A stretch of 64,000 nt of DNA from Macrocystis pyrifera (Eukaryota; Sar; Phaeophyceae; Laminariales; Laminariaceae). Where the stretch lies: positions 1,467,001-1,531,000 of the forward strand of contig JASSKH010000038.1 of the NCBI GenBank assembly GCA_031763025.1. Reading direction: 5' to 3'. The notes beneath the pieces were generated by a model, which saw nothing but the letters and a program-made list of their open reading frames with translations, was not told the origin of the DNA and searched no databases. Shown in pieces: positions 19,585 through 31,300 of the stretch. How positions within the stretch are numbered: the first letter of the stretch is position 1; each line of letters opens with the position of its first letter. Position numbers and translations under genes: made by a program.

Positions 19585-20545
19585 GTATACTTCAGTATAA
19601 CAAGAAAATATCGTACCCCCACGCAGGGGATCTGGCAGACACTTGAAAAGAAGGAGCCAGGAAAAAATAAATAAATATATATATACGTATATGTGCTATA
19701 TATATATATTTGTGCTTGCTTTTGTTGTCCTTCAAAAGTGCTCGTGCGAAGAGAAAAGTTGGCAAAAGTACGAAAATTTGACAAATATACGGATACATAT
19801 ATCTTTCTGAAATAATTTCCAACCAACTTTAAAAGTGTATTAATTTCTAGATTTAACTTCCCTGACATTTCGCCCTCTGTTTGTTGGATTTCATAAAAAA
19901 TATTTGGAAACTATTTGACAAACAAACATGGAAATCTTGTGGCTCTCGGATACACCTGGCTGGCAACAACGGCCCGATCGTTCTATCCACCTACAGCAAC
20001 GATACTACTTTGTACCATCCTCAGTTCACCCAGACACAGTATTAGTAGTAGTAGTAGTGTCCAGATCCTGATTAACTATCCACGAGAGATTCGTGCCAAT
20101 TCTGAAGTCACAGCCTTATGAGACAGAGAACCCCTCTCCCCCCAAGAAAAAAAAAAAAGCAAGAAAAAAAAGCGCAAACGAATCAAGGTACAGCAGTGTA
20201 CGTACGTAAAACGCAAGTGAAAGGCCAACTTACCGGGTGAAATTGATTATTTTCGCAGTTATTAATTGAGCTGTGCTACAACAGTCATTATTACTCCACG
20301 AGGAGTACGGTAACAATATGTATTGTATTCTCACGCAGTGTGCATGATCACTGCACAGCAGTCCCTTTCCACCTCCTGTGGGAAGCACAAGATAATACTG
20401 CTGCTGCTGCTGTAGTATTACAGTTTGTAGCAGTATCAAAAGAAAAATACAACGAGGTTGATCTCACATTACAAGTAAAAAAAAATATAATCTATTTATT
20501 GCTGTGTAGCTCAGTGTAGGGGTGGAATAAATAACGTGATAATTT
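19585..20545. other. AT-rich intergenic DNA, nothing recognised
   Basis: The stretch contains TATA/ATAT runs near 19675-19710 and A-rich tracts near 20140-20180. No exon or element end could be supported. Confidence 0.3.
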
Positions 20546-20553
20546 TTATTTAT

Positions 20554-20698
20554 TTATTTTTTTCTCATCACTTAAATCTTTCACTTTCCAGCCTAATTCG
20601 TGAGAGGTTTTACCCTCGACGACCTTCTGGACAAGCCGTGGTCACAGGTGTCTTCCCTTCTCCCCCCCGGTACGTGCCTTTATTTTTTATCGCGCATG
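20554..20698 (-). mobile_element. SINE S1, copy 3 (5' truncated, no tRNA head)
   Basis: Only the 3' half is present: tail, GGCTTGTCCAGAAGG in reverse complement, GGGGGGGAGAAGGGAAG and GGCACGTACC, ending near CATGCGCGATA. Loss of the 5' end fits incomplete reverse transcription. Confidence 0.75.
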
Positions 20699-20863
20699 GA
20701 TTGAGTTAGCTATTATTAATAGAGCCAATGAATAATTACATCATTTTTTATTCAGTCAGGTAAGTTTAAAAGACGCCTTATCCAGTTTTCACCTACCACG
20801 ATTATTAATAATAGGTATGCAACACAAAAAAAAAACGGGAAACTTCCGCGGACCTACACCAGT

Positions 20864-20975
20864 ATTATATGGGAGGCCATAGTAAACAGGACCAAATATA
20901 GTTGGAAAAAAAAAAAGGAAAATATAAAGGTTTTTGTCTATACCGTAGGTCCTTTTTACTATGGTCCCCTGCAAT
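20864..20975. mobile_element. MITE M1, copy 3 (diverged)
   Basis: Left GGGAGGCCATAGTAAACAGG and right GTCCTTTTTACTATGGTCCC keep the inverted-repeat design. The centre has an A run insertion. Confidence 0.7.
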
Positions 20976-22410
20976 ATTGAGGCATCACACTGCTGTTGTA
21001 AAAAGCGCCGCTCGTAAATCAGATCCATGCTTTCATATACCTGGTATCAGCGTACCACGTATCAACCTTATTGACTTGGCTCTCTTGCGGCCGGGCGTTG
21101 ATCCTCGCACGTCAATCGCACACGCGTGCGTGTAACCCACCACATTTCGCTTTACACGAATGCAGAGAGAAGCCAATCATGCGCTGATCGATCACACTAA
21201 CTCTGCTGCTTATCCATGGTTAAAAATGTATGTACGAGCACCGTAACGGTTACACGTACGTACGTATGTATCCGACCGATATGGCGCAATATCTTGAAAA
21301 TCTAGATCTAAAGCAGCAAGCAGCAGTGAGCACAGCAGTAGAACTGCTGTATGTACCACACACACCAGTATACTCTTACGACATCACAGCAGCAAAATAG
21401 AAGTACTCTACAGCAAGCAGTGTGGTACATCGCAAAGCGTAGCTGCTGCTTGGTGCCTCACGCCTCTGGTCCAGAGCTCTAGACTGCGGGTACAATGTGA
21501 CTCCCTGTCCTATCGACGGGTAGCATGTATGACTGCCGGGCAATCAAAGTAGAGATCATAAGGCTCTTACGCTGCGTTCCACTCTGCTGTAGACTCCTCT
21601 ATTTCAGCGATGATACCGAGGACTGCTGTTGTAAGAACTGTTTCAGTCTACCTCTGCTATTAACAGGTCATACTTGGGTCATAGCGGTGTATGTACCGGT
21701 ATACGATTTGGACAGCAGCAGTACAAAGCAGTCAACGAACGCAACGACGCCGATATGTACAGCGTACACCCGCTTCCACCAAAAAGAAATAAACGCTGCG
21801 CACTGCTGGGTTGCGTGATGCAGCCGGCAGTTCTGTTTTCACGGACCCATGGCCCGAATCGACCCGGATGTACATGCTCAATCACTCGACCCATCAGAAC
21901 TGCAACAACGTGACCCTTTGTTTCGTCGTAAGTACACACCAAGGTATCATCTATCTGCAAAAAAAGTTTGAACACAATCCTGACCGAAACATGGCGACCG
22001 CTGAATGGAGCTTACCTGCAGTGTAGAGACAGACACGAACAGGAGACACGGCAGTAGTGCTACTGCAGTGGATGCGCCTTCGCCTGATCCGACCTTGGCT
22101 GCGTTGCGCTTTATTTCGCTGTGTGTATATAAATAAATGTGGTGGCTTGCAACAAATAATGTATTCTCTGCGCTGGCGCGTTGACAAATCACAAAGAGTG
22201 GACCTGAGCGGACGAATTTAAAATGAATTCATATAACTTTCTGCGCATTATCTTGTGACGTCGAAAAAAAAAATCCATTGACGATTCATCGTTTTGCACC
22301 CATCGAACCAGAAAATTTCTCAATTGCACACGACGATTCCGATGTGCAGACCGCGCCAACCAATTTTCAAGTCGAAAACACTCCTAAAGATCCCTTCTCC
22401 CATCTTGCCG
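20976..22410. other. Intergenic DNA, CAG/GTAC-rich, no gene supported
   Basis: The stretch contains many CAGCAG, CTGCTG and GTACGTAC words and one TACCWGGTA at 21038. Short frames on both strands lack features. Confidence 0.3.
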
Positions 22411-22413
22411 GCG

Positions 22414-22748
22414 TCCCCGGTGGCTTGGTAGGTGGTCCGCGTGCCTGTCAAGATCAATTTCGTGGGTTCGAGTCTCACCGAGTGCATGCCGAGTGCATGC
22501 TCGTAGGGGCTGTTTCTTGCATTAAAGAGATTGATTAGCGGAAAGCGCGAGAGCGTGAGTTAGCTACATTCGATGAAAATCGACGAGCAGTGGGAATGCT
22601 GAACCCTATGCGCGATAAAAAATAAAGGCACGTACCGGGGGGGAGAAGGGAAGACACCTGTGACCACGGCTTGTCCAGAAGGTCGTCGAGGGTAACACCT
22701 CTTACGAATTAGGCTGGAAAGTGAATGTGATGAGTAAAAAAAAAAAAT
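22414..22748 (+). mobile_element. SINE S1, copy 4 (full length)
   Basis: Head TGGCTTGGTAGGTGG and GGGTTCGAGTCTC, then a 12-bp internal duplication of CGAGTGCATGC, then the S1 body and an A-run tail. In the body it is closer to copy 3 than to copy 1 (GAATTAGGCTGGAAAGTGAA). Confidence 0.8.
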
Positions 22749-22749
22749 G

Positions 22750-24230
22750 CTAAACCTACTTTCCCCTTGCAAACGTTTTTAAAGGTTTCAGGTTCGTGTT
22801 ACCGAAATGTTGGTTGATGAGAGTGAGTAATCGAATCGGGGTATGTATATAAATAAGCTTCCGACGCATCCTCACCAGGTGCAGGTACCAAGTACTACTG
22901 TGACCTGTATCGTGCATACAGGCCCACACCAAGATAGAGGACCTGTATCATGCTTGCATGCCTACAGCAAGATATAGAGGGTCCCCCGAACATCGGAGCA
23001 TAGACAACAGAGAGTATGATAGCAAATACCAACCTACTTGGAGTGCTACAGGAGGGGTTGAACCAACAATATCAGTACCTACCTCCACGTATCACCACAT
23101 CATAGAGCAGTGAGTATCTCTCTCGTGGCGTAGTTTTCTGACAACAAAAACTCTCTACAGGATTGAGGCACGGACACTGGTTGTTTGTGCTGGATCAGTG
23201 GATGGATGCCGACGGGCAGCAAGAACGGTGAAGAAGGCACACACATAAGTTGTGCCAGGTATAAGGGTATACATACATACGTGGTTATTATGGTATGTAC
23301 TATCAATACATACGTACGAGTACATGTATGTTCAAGCTGATATATCCTGATGGATGGGCTAGCTGGGTGCAGGCGTCACAAAAATCTATTATTATTATTT
23401 AATAATACGTTCGACGCTGCAGGAATAAAAAACCCAATCAATAACGAAATCTGGACAAAAACTACGTCGTATTAATTTTGCTAAAAATATTAGTATTCCG
23501 GTGGGGCACCCTTTCTTTGGAGTCAAGGATCGGACGTACGTACGTGTGGAACTAACAGCGGTACGTATATGACATGTACGACACGATACCACGTATGTAT
23601 ATATGGGGATATCGCATTCATTGATGTCAGTGTCAGGTGGGTCATATATAATACCTGGTATAATACTCACTTTTGATTAGAACAATCGTCGCACAGCAGT
23701 TCAGTACGACCCCCGCGGGATTGTTTTATTTCGTATTTTCCACATCCTTTAGCTGTTAGATGAATGATGAACGACGTCACGAATAAACCAAACGTAACCA
23801 GGAGAGGGAGCTCAGGAGAAACCAGTTCACACTTCTTACTCTTGCATGCTTGGGTGCTTGGGTGGGAACAGGGCGCCACAAGGGTGTCAAAAGGGACGAG
23901 GGCCCGGCGAGGTGAAGGTACCAAGTGGGAGGAGGGCAGTAAGGTGCCAAGCGGGGCTTGTTTGCTGTTCCAAAGAAAAATACTTTCATAAAATACTGTA
24001 TTTAGTCACGGAAAATATAACCATTCATAGTTAGTTGTGGACTCCACCGAAAGCAAAAAAGGAAGGCCTGCGTACACAAACGAATTCGAAAATGAGTAAC
24101 GAAGCGATTGACACAAGAAGCGCACGAGAATACAAGCAGAACGTTTTTCTTTTCAAGAGGGGGTCCGGAGGGGTCGATCCACGAACGACGCATCACCAAG
24201 AAAAAGTGAAGCACTACCACTATTAACCAC
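22750..24230. other. Intergenic DNA, nothing recognised
   Basis: No exon series found. One TACCWGGTA at 23652. A minus-strand frame at 23667-23924 contains a hydrophobic stretch but has no supporting splice sites. Confidence 0.3.
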
Positions 24231-24240
24231 TGGATAATAT

Positions 24241-24316
24241 CACTCTGTCCCGAAATATAATCACCTTTTTGTTTAACACTTAGTGTAAAAAGTTTCTTAT
24301 ATAATGGGACAGAGTG
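24241..24316. mobile_element. MITE family M2, copy 1 (Stowaway-like ends)
   Basis: A 76-bp inverted repeat: CACTCTGTCCCGAAATATAA at the left and TTATATAATGGGACAGAGTG at the right. A second copy is at 54687. The CTCTGTCCC-type end resembles Stowaway MITE termini. The relation is inferred by eye only. Confidence 0.65.
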
Positions 24317-24352
24317 GTACCTGGTCTGGAGAATGGCCATGAAGAAGAAAAC

Positions 24353-24470
24353 AACGGGGGACCATACATAGCAAATAGGACCAGATAGTGTCGATAAAAT
24401 AGGGAAATATATAGGTTTTTGTGTGTACCGTACGTCCCCCATTTATTACTATTAATATGATCCCCCGTAC
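24353..24470. mobile_element. MITE M1, copy 4 (with small insertions)
   Basis: ACGGGGGACCATACATAGCA at the left and ATATGATCCCCCGTA at the right, with the family centre ATATATAGGTTTTTGTGTGT. The right arm has an extra TTATTACTAT. Confidence 0.7.
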
Positions 24471-25019
24471 CGTTGGAGAATGGCGGGGGGGAGGAAAAGA
24501 ACGCCAGCCAGAACGATGAGGAGAAACGAGAGTAAGAGAACAAGAAAAGGCCAAGCAAGAACGAACGTAGTTGTACGGAGGTCACCAAACAATAACATAC
24601 TGTAGGTTTACGTATCTGCCACGTGGATCGTGTAGTCGAGCCGGAAACCGTTGTCACACGGTATGCCATGGCCTTCCTACGCTCCTTGAAAATAGTGTGA
24701 AGTGTCAGTAATACTGCTCTGTCGCGCTATCCCTAGGATTAACTACATAGTAATAGGAGACAACACCTACCTAAGTGTACACGTCTCACTTTCGTCCTGT
24801 TCGGTATGGAACTTGGACAACCATGCCACACGATCTGCCTTTCTTTCTTTTTGGCTTTCTTGGGCGGCGATATCAGTACGGCTACTGCTGTACCCGCCTG
24901 TCCTTCCGCCCTTCAACTACCCCCCTACTCTGCTTGAATAGTGCTTTGCGTAGAATGGGATGCGCCGTGGTCAGTGCTGTGATGACCAAGGCAAGAGCAA
25001 ACGAGCACCCCCCCCCCCC

Positions 25020-25240
25020 GCCTCGGCCCTCCCATTGGCGCCACTCTAAGCGTCCTTTGCTGCATGGCGTAGCAGGCTCTTCCCCGCCACGTCCCTTCTT
25101 CCTCGACATGAATTAGTCAGCCGCGTCGACGACTCCCCCGGGTGATGCCGTTTGCCACATCTCCTCAGCCTTGGTAGGTCACAACACTGCCTCCACTCTG
25201 AGCGACGAATGTTTCCTCCCCGTGGAACCCTTGATAGCTT
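25020..25240 (-). mobile_element. Short LINE 3'-end relic
   Basis: On the minus strand the stretch GTCGTCGACGCGGCTGAC through GCTACGCCATGCAGCAAAGG aligns with the C-terminal region of the LINE at 46342-48604 (GTCGTCGAAGCGACGGAC, CTGCGCCACGCAGCTGAGG). The frame is broken by stops. It is a very small, old copy. Confidence 0.55.
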
Positions 25241-25499
25241 GAAATACCTGTGATGTAGTGTTCTCCTGCGCCTTCACCAATCATAGAAAAAGCTGAGCAT
25301 TGGATAAGATGGGGCCTGCTTCCCCGGCCGGTTGGCCTACCTCCTTGCATTTTCTGTCTCCGTTATCGTCGATCCCGATTGTGCTTGAGGTCGTCATCCT
25401 CGCAAAATTATGTTGTCCTTTTTCCCCCCCATTTTTTGTCCCCCGCCCTTCTTTTCTCTCTCCCTCCTACTGTAGATATATAGTCAGTCGTAACTCGGA

Positions 25500-25620
25500 T
25501 CCTTCTTCACACAGCAGGCTATCCTCTCCCCTCCCCATGACGGTACGTGTCTTTCAATTTCATCTGTAGAAGGGTTCAGCACTTTCTTCCCTCATCGAGT
25601 CGCGTCGAAGTGTCTAGAAG
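25500..25620 (-). mobile_element. Possible diverged SINE S1 relic
   Basis: The order of words (GGTACGTGTCTTT, AGGGTTCAGCA, TCGAGTCGCGTCGA) parallels the reverse complement of the S1 body, but similarity is low. Confidence 0.25.
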
Positions 25621-26310
25621 CAGTGGTGGTGTGGTAAGTGGTATGTGGTATTTGGTATCTGCTTCACGAACGCCAGACAGCATTTGATTCTGCTTCTTCT
25701 ACCCCGGTGAAGGAAAGGAGACGGGAGAGTGCGTACGTTTGATCTCCGTCTCCGTTGCTCCGCGCCGCCTCGAGTTTTCAATAAACATTCGAAATGACCA
25801 CTTATCAACATACATACACAACATATACACAACATCCAGCAGCATCCAACAGAAGGGCCAATCTCCTATTGGGGCTAAGGCATATGTGGCTCATTGTTAT
25901 GGCAACGTTGAGCATAGATGGGCTCTTCGAAGACTGGTACAAAATATTTGGAGCGTTCTTCGCTGGGCACAAGTTATCAGCTGTAATTATTTTATCAATA
26001 CCTCAGCCTAAATTGTTTATTGAATCTACAGCTGTATATGGCGGTTTTGTTACGGCTCGTGGTACGTCTGGACGCTTTCCTTCGCTGGGCCAAATTCGGC
26101 ACCCCTGCGAAGTTGCAGAACTGGTTCGACGATTGTTGGCCCAGCTGTGAAGTGGAGTGCATTTTGGCGCACAACAGCAGTACTTAAGTCACCAGCGCAG
26201 CTTTTTCCGGTAGGTCAGCTATGGACGGGGTATCCGCTATAGATTCACCTGCACAGACGTCTCGATTTTGGAGGTGTTGTTGAAAGGAGGCATGCTGGGT
26301 TTCGTATGAA

Positions 26311-26509
26311 AGATGGAGGCCGCTCCGGCTTATATTGCTGAGGTATGGCCGTGCCCGGTAGCGGGGGTTAAAGGCCGCACAAACCCTTGCGTCGAGGTGT
26401 GGCAGTCTCAGATGGAGGCCGCACAGGCTTTTATTGTTGAGGCATGGCTGTGCCCGGTAGCGGGGGGTGGAGGCCGCACAAACCCTTGCATCGAGGTGTG
26501 GCAGTCCCC
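26311..26509. repeat. 99-bp tandem duplication
   Basis: Two units start GATGGAGGCCGC at 26311 and 26410 and share TGCCCGGTAGCGGGGG, GGCCGCACAAACCCTTGC and TCGAGGTGTGGCAGT. The unit is 33 codons long, so both strands stay open across it. I see no other sign that it is coding. Confidence 0.85.
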
Positions 26510-26825
26510 GGATCTGATGTACAACCCCTGAGGATGCAGCAAGTTCCAAGTCCCTTAAGATATGGGCCGACAAGATCTCCCGGGCCAAGCTATCACTCAG
26601 ACGAGCGCAACATCGGGTACCACAATGACGCAAACCGCCGCTAACACGACTCCCCGATCATATCAAAATATATATATATATAATTTTGTTCTATATAGTA
26701 TTTTGCGGCTTCGGTCGTTCTCATCCCCTACACACTGGTATATCAGATGGTGTACAGTGCTGCTAGAGCCGGCACCGCATCGTACTGGCACTGGAAATGT
26801 GCCCCTGCCTCAATTCCAGCGTCTG

Positions 26826-26945
26826 TTTAGTTTGACATTCAACCCTGATTTCTACCCAACAACATCAGCACACCCAGTGCCGGTCCTGATTACCGATATT
26901 CACCGCATAGAGATACTACAGAGATACTACGGTAGCCATGGTGTC
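26826..26945 (+). repeat. R2 repeat, old partial copy
   Basis: TTGACATTCAACCCTGATTT, CATCAGCACACCCAGTGCCG and AGAGATACTACAGAGATACT follow the order of R2, closest to the copy at 45649. Confidence 0.45.
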
Positions 26946-26949
26946 ACAG

Positions 26950-28019
26950 TAGTCATGATACTGACAAGCCTAAACCCTCGCAATTTAACCCCGGGTTGAG
27001 CAAACAAAAGAAAAGTGTCAACGTATCGGGAATACGAACCAAACCACCGTAAAACAAGCCAAACAAGAGAACAGTTCGTACAACAGACAATACAACAACA
27101 TGAACGAAATAATGCTGCAATATGTATGATAAACGACAGTGCACTTACTCTTAACTACGTTTGCCAGGACAATTCAAGGCATGCGGTTCCTACATGTGAT
27201 AGGAAACACACATACACCACAATGAAAATCTAAAAACAATACCACCGTGGTATGTACCAAACACATCTACATTGTGATCATTCGTCCAAGCTCTACTAAT
27301 AGGTGAACATGCCCTCTAGAAACTACAGTATATGCTGATGCATTTGAAAACAACTTCCACCCGCAGTCACTGTCTTCACGAAGGTTGCAGTCAACGAGCC
27401 CGGGCCACTTGGAAACCAAGTCATGATATCCGCCAGTTAAGTCTTACTCCAATTACCAACTACAAAATATAATGCACCCTCTTCTCTCCTTCGCTGCAGA
27501 CAGCCCCGGCACAGCAACGAAGGAGGCAGCAACATTTACACGCGGTCCGACTACCTCCTCCCCCCCCCCCCCCCCCGACCCTCCTAGATGCCTTTCTTGC
27601 TTACTGTGCTCGCGCGCTTGACACACAAGCACGCCCTGCTACCCGTCCGCACGCACCACCTTAACTCCGATCACACGTGTACCATAGATGAAAAGGGCGT
27701 AGCGCAGCGCTTCTGAAGCTGAACGCTCATACTTCGGGGCACAGGCACGCCACATTCTTGCTTCCTAGAAGACAAAGGCCGGCAGTATATTTCCTCCCTC
27801 AGCGCACAGACATGCCGGCAAGTTTCCTCTCTCAGGGCACAGGCCCGCCGGGTACAGACACGCCGGGTATTTTTTCCCCTCTGACCTCTCCAATTTTCAC
27901 CCATTCTTCCCCCGCCTTCCGCTCCTTCGAGATCCCCCCCCGCTTATTCCCCTTCTTCTTTGTTCTTCTTCTTCTCCTTCTCCTTCTCCTTCTCCTTCTC
28001 CTTCTACTCCATCTCCTCC
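26950..28019. other. 3' flank of gene B, no gene supported
   Basis: The stretch contains a C run near 27560-27577. From 27960 to 28019 it already carries the CTTCTC-type low-complexity DNA continuous with the gene B terminal exon. No frame is supported. Confidence 0.35.
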
Positions 28020-28317
28020 TTATCCTTGTCCTTGTCCTTGTCCTTGTCCTGCTCCTTTTCCTTGTCCTTGTCCTTGTCCTTGTCCTTGTCCTTCTTCTCC
28101 TTCTCCTTCTCCTTCTCCTTCTCCTTCTCCTTCTCCTTCTCCTTCCCCTTCTCCTTCTCCCTCTCCTTCTCCTTCGTCTACCCCCTCCCCCACCTCGACG
28201 ACTATTCCTTCGCACTGTCCGTCCGGGTCCTCGCTATCGGAACCCCTGAGATCGACGTTGGCGTTCCACTTCAGTCCGCCCTTCTTCTTCTTTGTCAGTG
28301 TCACCTTGCAGTGGTCC
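28020..28317 (-). CDS. Gene B last exon: GGLKW block and Gly-Glu/Gly-Gln repeat tail
   Basis: Acceptor GCTCGCAG before 28317, split Gly codon, then DHCKVTLTKKKKGGLKWNAN and VDLRGSDSED. The tail starts EVGEGVDEGEGEGEGEG and switches to GQGQGQ before TAA at 28020-28022. The repeat is CTTCTC/CCTTGT on the plus strand, where it produces long Leu or Phe/Ser frames that are shadows. Confidence 0.75.
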
Positions 28318-31300
28318 CTGCGAGCAACAAACACAGTGCGTTGACGCGTTCAGATGAACGTAGGACGAAGAATAAGACCCAACGTGAGCACGCACGGTAC
28401 CAACCCATCCATTTTGGAACATGTCGCGTTTCACATTGGAGGGGGGTGCATGGCCGTAATCGTATGGCCACGGACCCTCGCATCGCTACAACACCGGGAC
28501 GGAGCACGTCGGGTTTTCATCGACCAGGCAGGCATTGCTTACACCAAGCGCGAAGCGCCGTGAGGTGTTCGGCGAGTCGCGTGATGGCTGAGCCGTATCT
28601 TACTAAGAACCACTTGTGAGGCGGACTTGTATATGGATGGCAGCTTCGATGCGTTGATGGGGGGGGGGTACTCGTTTGTTATCTTCCTTGGTAATTTGAC
28701 CGTTGACACGCATCCCTTCCGAGAGGGAGGAGAGGAGGGAGGGGTGACTGAGGGAACATCACCAACCAGCTGGAAAGGGTTAGCCAACGACTGAAATGTG
28801 CGCGATGGGAACCTTGCCTTGCAATATTCTCCCATGTCACGACATCCTCGCGTGTGGTGACAAGGAAGCACACATAAAAAGTGCATGCTTTCTACTATCC
28901 GTAAACTCCCTTTATGGACGACATGTACAATGGAGCGTTGAATTCTTAACGTCAGAGCCCGCGCAATGATGCTAAATGAGTACGGTAGTCTCGGTGTTCG
29001 TGGAAGAAAAACTGTGCGAAAATACTCCGTTGGATTTTGATCAGACCACACAACAGACTGCACCCGTCTGCTCGCCCCCCAGGCTTTCTTCGGTTTTCTT
29101 GAACATTCGAGCTGTGAGCTAGCTGGCGATAGGCCACCCACTCCAGGTAACGGCTAGGAAATAATGTCTGTTGCGTGAGGTAGTTCACGGTGTTCTGTTT
29201 GTTTTGATCTTGATTGGTGTATTTTATAGCGTGGTAATGAAGACGAAACGCAGTATTTTTGCTTTGTTCCCCACCCAACCTGTAACCAGCCGCCAAGCAG
29301 AGGCAATAAGGCAAGCCTTGGTCACAGCTCCGCACGGTTGAAGATCCGAGTGAACACATTTGATCGAGATCCCACTGCAAGGTCTTATCGTGATTTGAAC
29401 TCGACCAAACGCTACAATAGACGCAAGCGACGAATCCTTATCCCCGCGAGTGCCAGTATCATCGGTGCACTCGCACTTAACCAGCCTCCCAACGTACGCC
29501 CCTGCCGTAAATCTCACCCAAGGCCGACCACATTTAAGCTCGACTTCACGATGCCGTTGAACAACTTGACTGTCGTGTCGTGCCTATCCCCCTTGCTGTC
29601 GTCGCCGCTGCTGGAGCTGGATGGCTTTTTCTTCTTTTTGGGCTTCAGATCCTTTGCAGAAAAGCCTCCAGGGATAGTGAACCCGCCGCCGGTCATACCG
29701 ACGTAACCTTTAGGAGGCGATTTCACGTTCGGGGCGGTGCCCAGTTTCGTCATGAGCTTGCCAATGCCCTTGGATACCTCTCCCGCAAGTCCTGATGGGT
29801 GTGTCATACCTGTAGGCTCGTAACCCCCCGGATTCCCCCGGTACAAGGACGGCTGCGCTGCACTCGGCACAGCAGCAGCGGCGGGCATGCCTGGCCCCCC
29901 GGGTGCGACATGAAGGTCTCGATGCTGCGTCGTCGCTTGCTGCGTCGTCGCTTGCTGCCTCGCCATCGCCTGCTGCTGCATCATCATCTGCTGCTGCATC
30001 ATCATCTGCTGGTGCTGCTTGGGCATCGCCCGAAATTGCTTCATCATCTGTTCCTGGACGTTCGCCGGGAGTTGCATCCCAGCAGCCATGCCGAAGAGGG
30101 CAGGGTCGAACGTGGCCGCCTCCAGCTGTGACGGGGCCTGGAATTGTCGGGTTCAGACAAGAACGGGGTCGAACAAAAAAAGCAGTTGTTACTCTGTTGA
30201 TTAGTCTGATAGAAATCGTGCAAACCAATAGGGTACGCTAAGAGACTCTGAGTAGAAGACATTGCCACAGCAGCGCCGAAAGCGAAAAATCACTAGCCTG
30301 GGACCTCCAAGCCTGGTGCTCATTCTGCTACTGTACTATAGAGCCCGGAGTGATACAACACACCCAACGTTTGAGCGAATTGGCGTTTAGGTATGTGGCG
30401 GTACGAGTGTTAGACGAGAAATACGATCGGCCTTGGTGTCCGCCCCTCAAAAGTTCGGGTCCCACATTCTTCACCTAACTCAGGGTACCGTCGACTGCCG
30501 ATATAGAGTATACCACGAGAGCACAACATGGTCGAGGTCGGTATATACCCTAGGTCCAGTCTGCCTGTAACTCATGGTCGCGCTCACATCCTTCGAAGCC
30601 GCCCCCGTCGTCTGCCCCGTTGCACCCCCCGCGCCCCGACTGCTGCTCTTGGTAACGATATCACTCCGGGCAGCTTCCCGTGACTCATTTCCAGTGCCCG
30701 GGCCCGGTGGCTGCCCAGCCGCTCTGCTCCCTTTCTCGGTGGAGATGTGGCGGTCGTGTCCTCGCGGCTTGCTGCTGCTGCTGCTGCCGCCACCGCCGCT
30801 GTTAATAGCGGCGCGACCATCTGATGAACGCGATGCTGGCCTCCCCGATGAGGTTCTCGTCTTAGCGTCGTCACGAGGTCGATCCGGTAAAGCAGGTGGT
30901 GCGCCCCCGCGGGTAGCGACCATAGCAGCGTCCCGTCTCTTGCGTTGTCCCCTGTCGGCGTTGCTGTCACGGCCGCTGGAGGAGGAGGAGAGCGAACTTT
31001 CGGGTCGTGCCGATCCGTTAGACTCTGTCACCGATTCGGGGTTTTGAGGAAGGGAGAGATGAAAGAGGGAAAGCACCAGAAGCGCGGAAATTTTACTCGA
31101 TAAAGTTAATCTCGTAGCTGACGCCGCGGCGATGCTAGAGGTGCAGATGCGCCGTTCATGCCACTGAGTGGAAGCCTTCCCCTAGGTAAACTCTTCACGA
31201 AATAGAAACCTTCACAAAGTAGCAACTTTCGCCACGGGCCTCACGGGGTTTTCCGAGCTGACGCTCTCATTTCAGCACAGTCGTTACGCTCTCATTCCAT

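Noticed and set aside
27832-28249. Long Leu-rich (plus) and Arg-rich (minus) open frames
   Set aside because: They are antisense or alternative frames of the CTTCTC/CCTTGT repeat; the minus Gly-Glu frame is the one joined by conserved splice phase to gene B.
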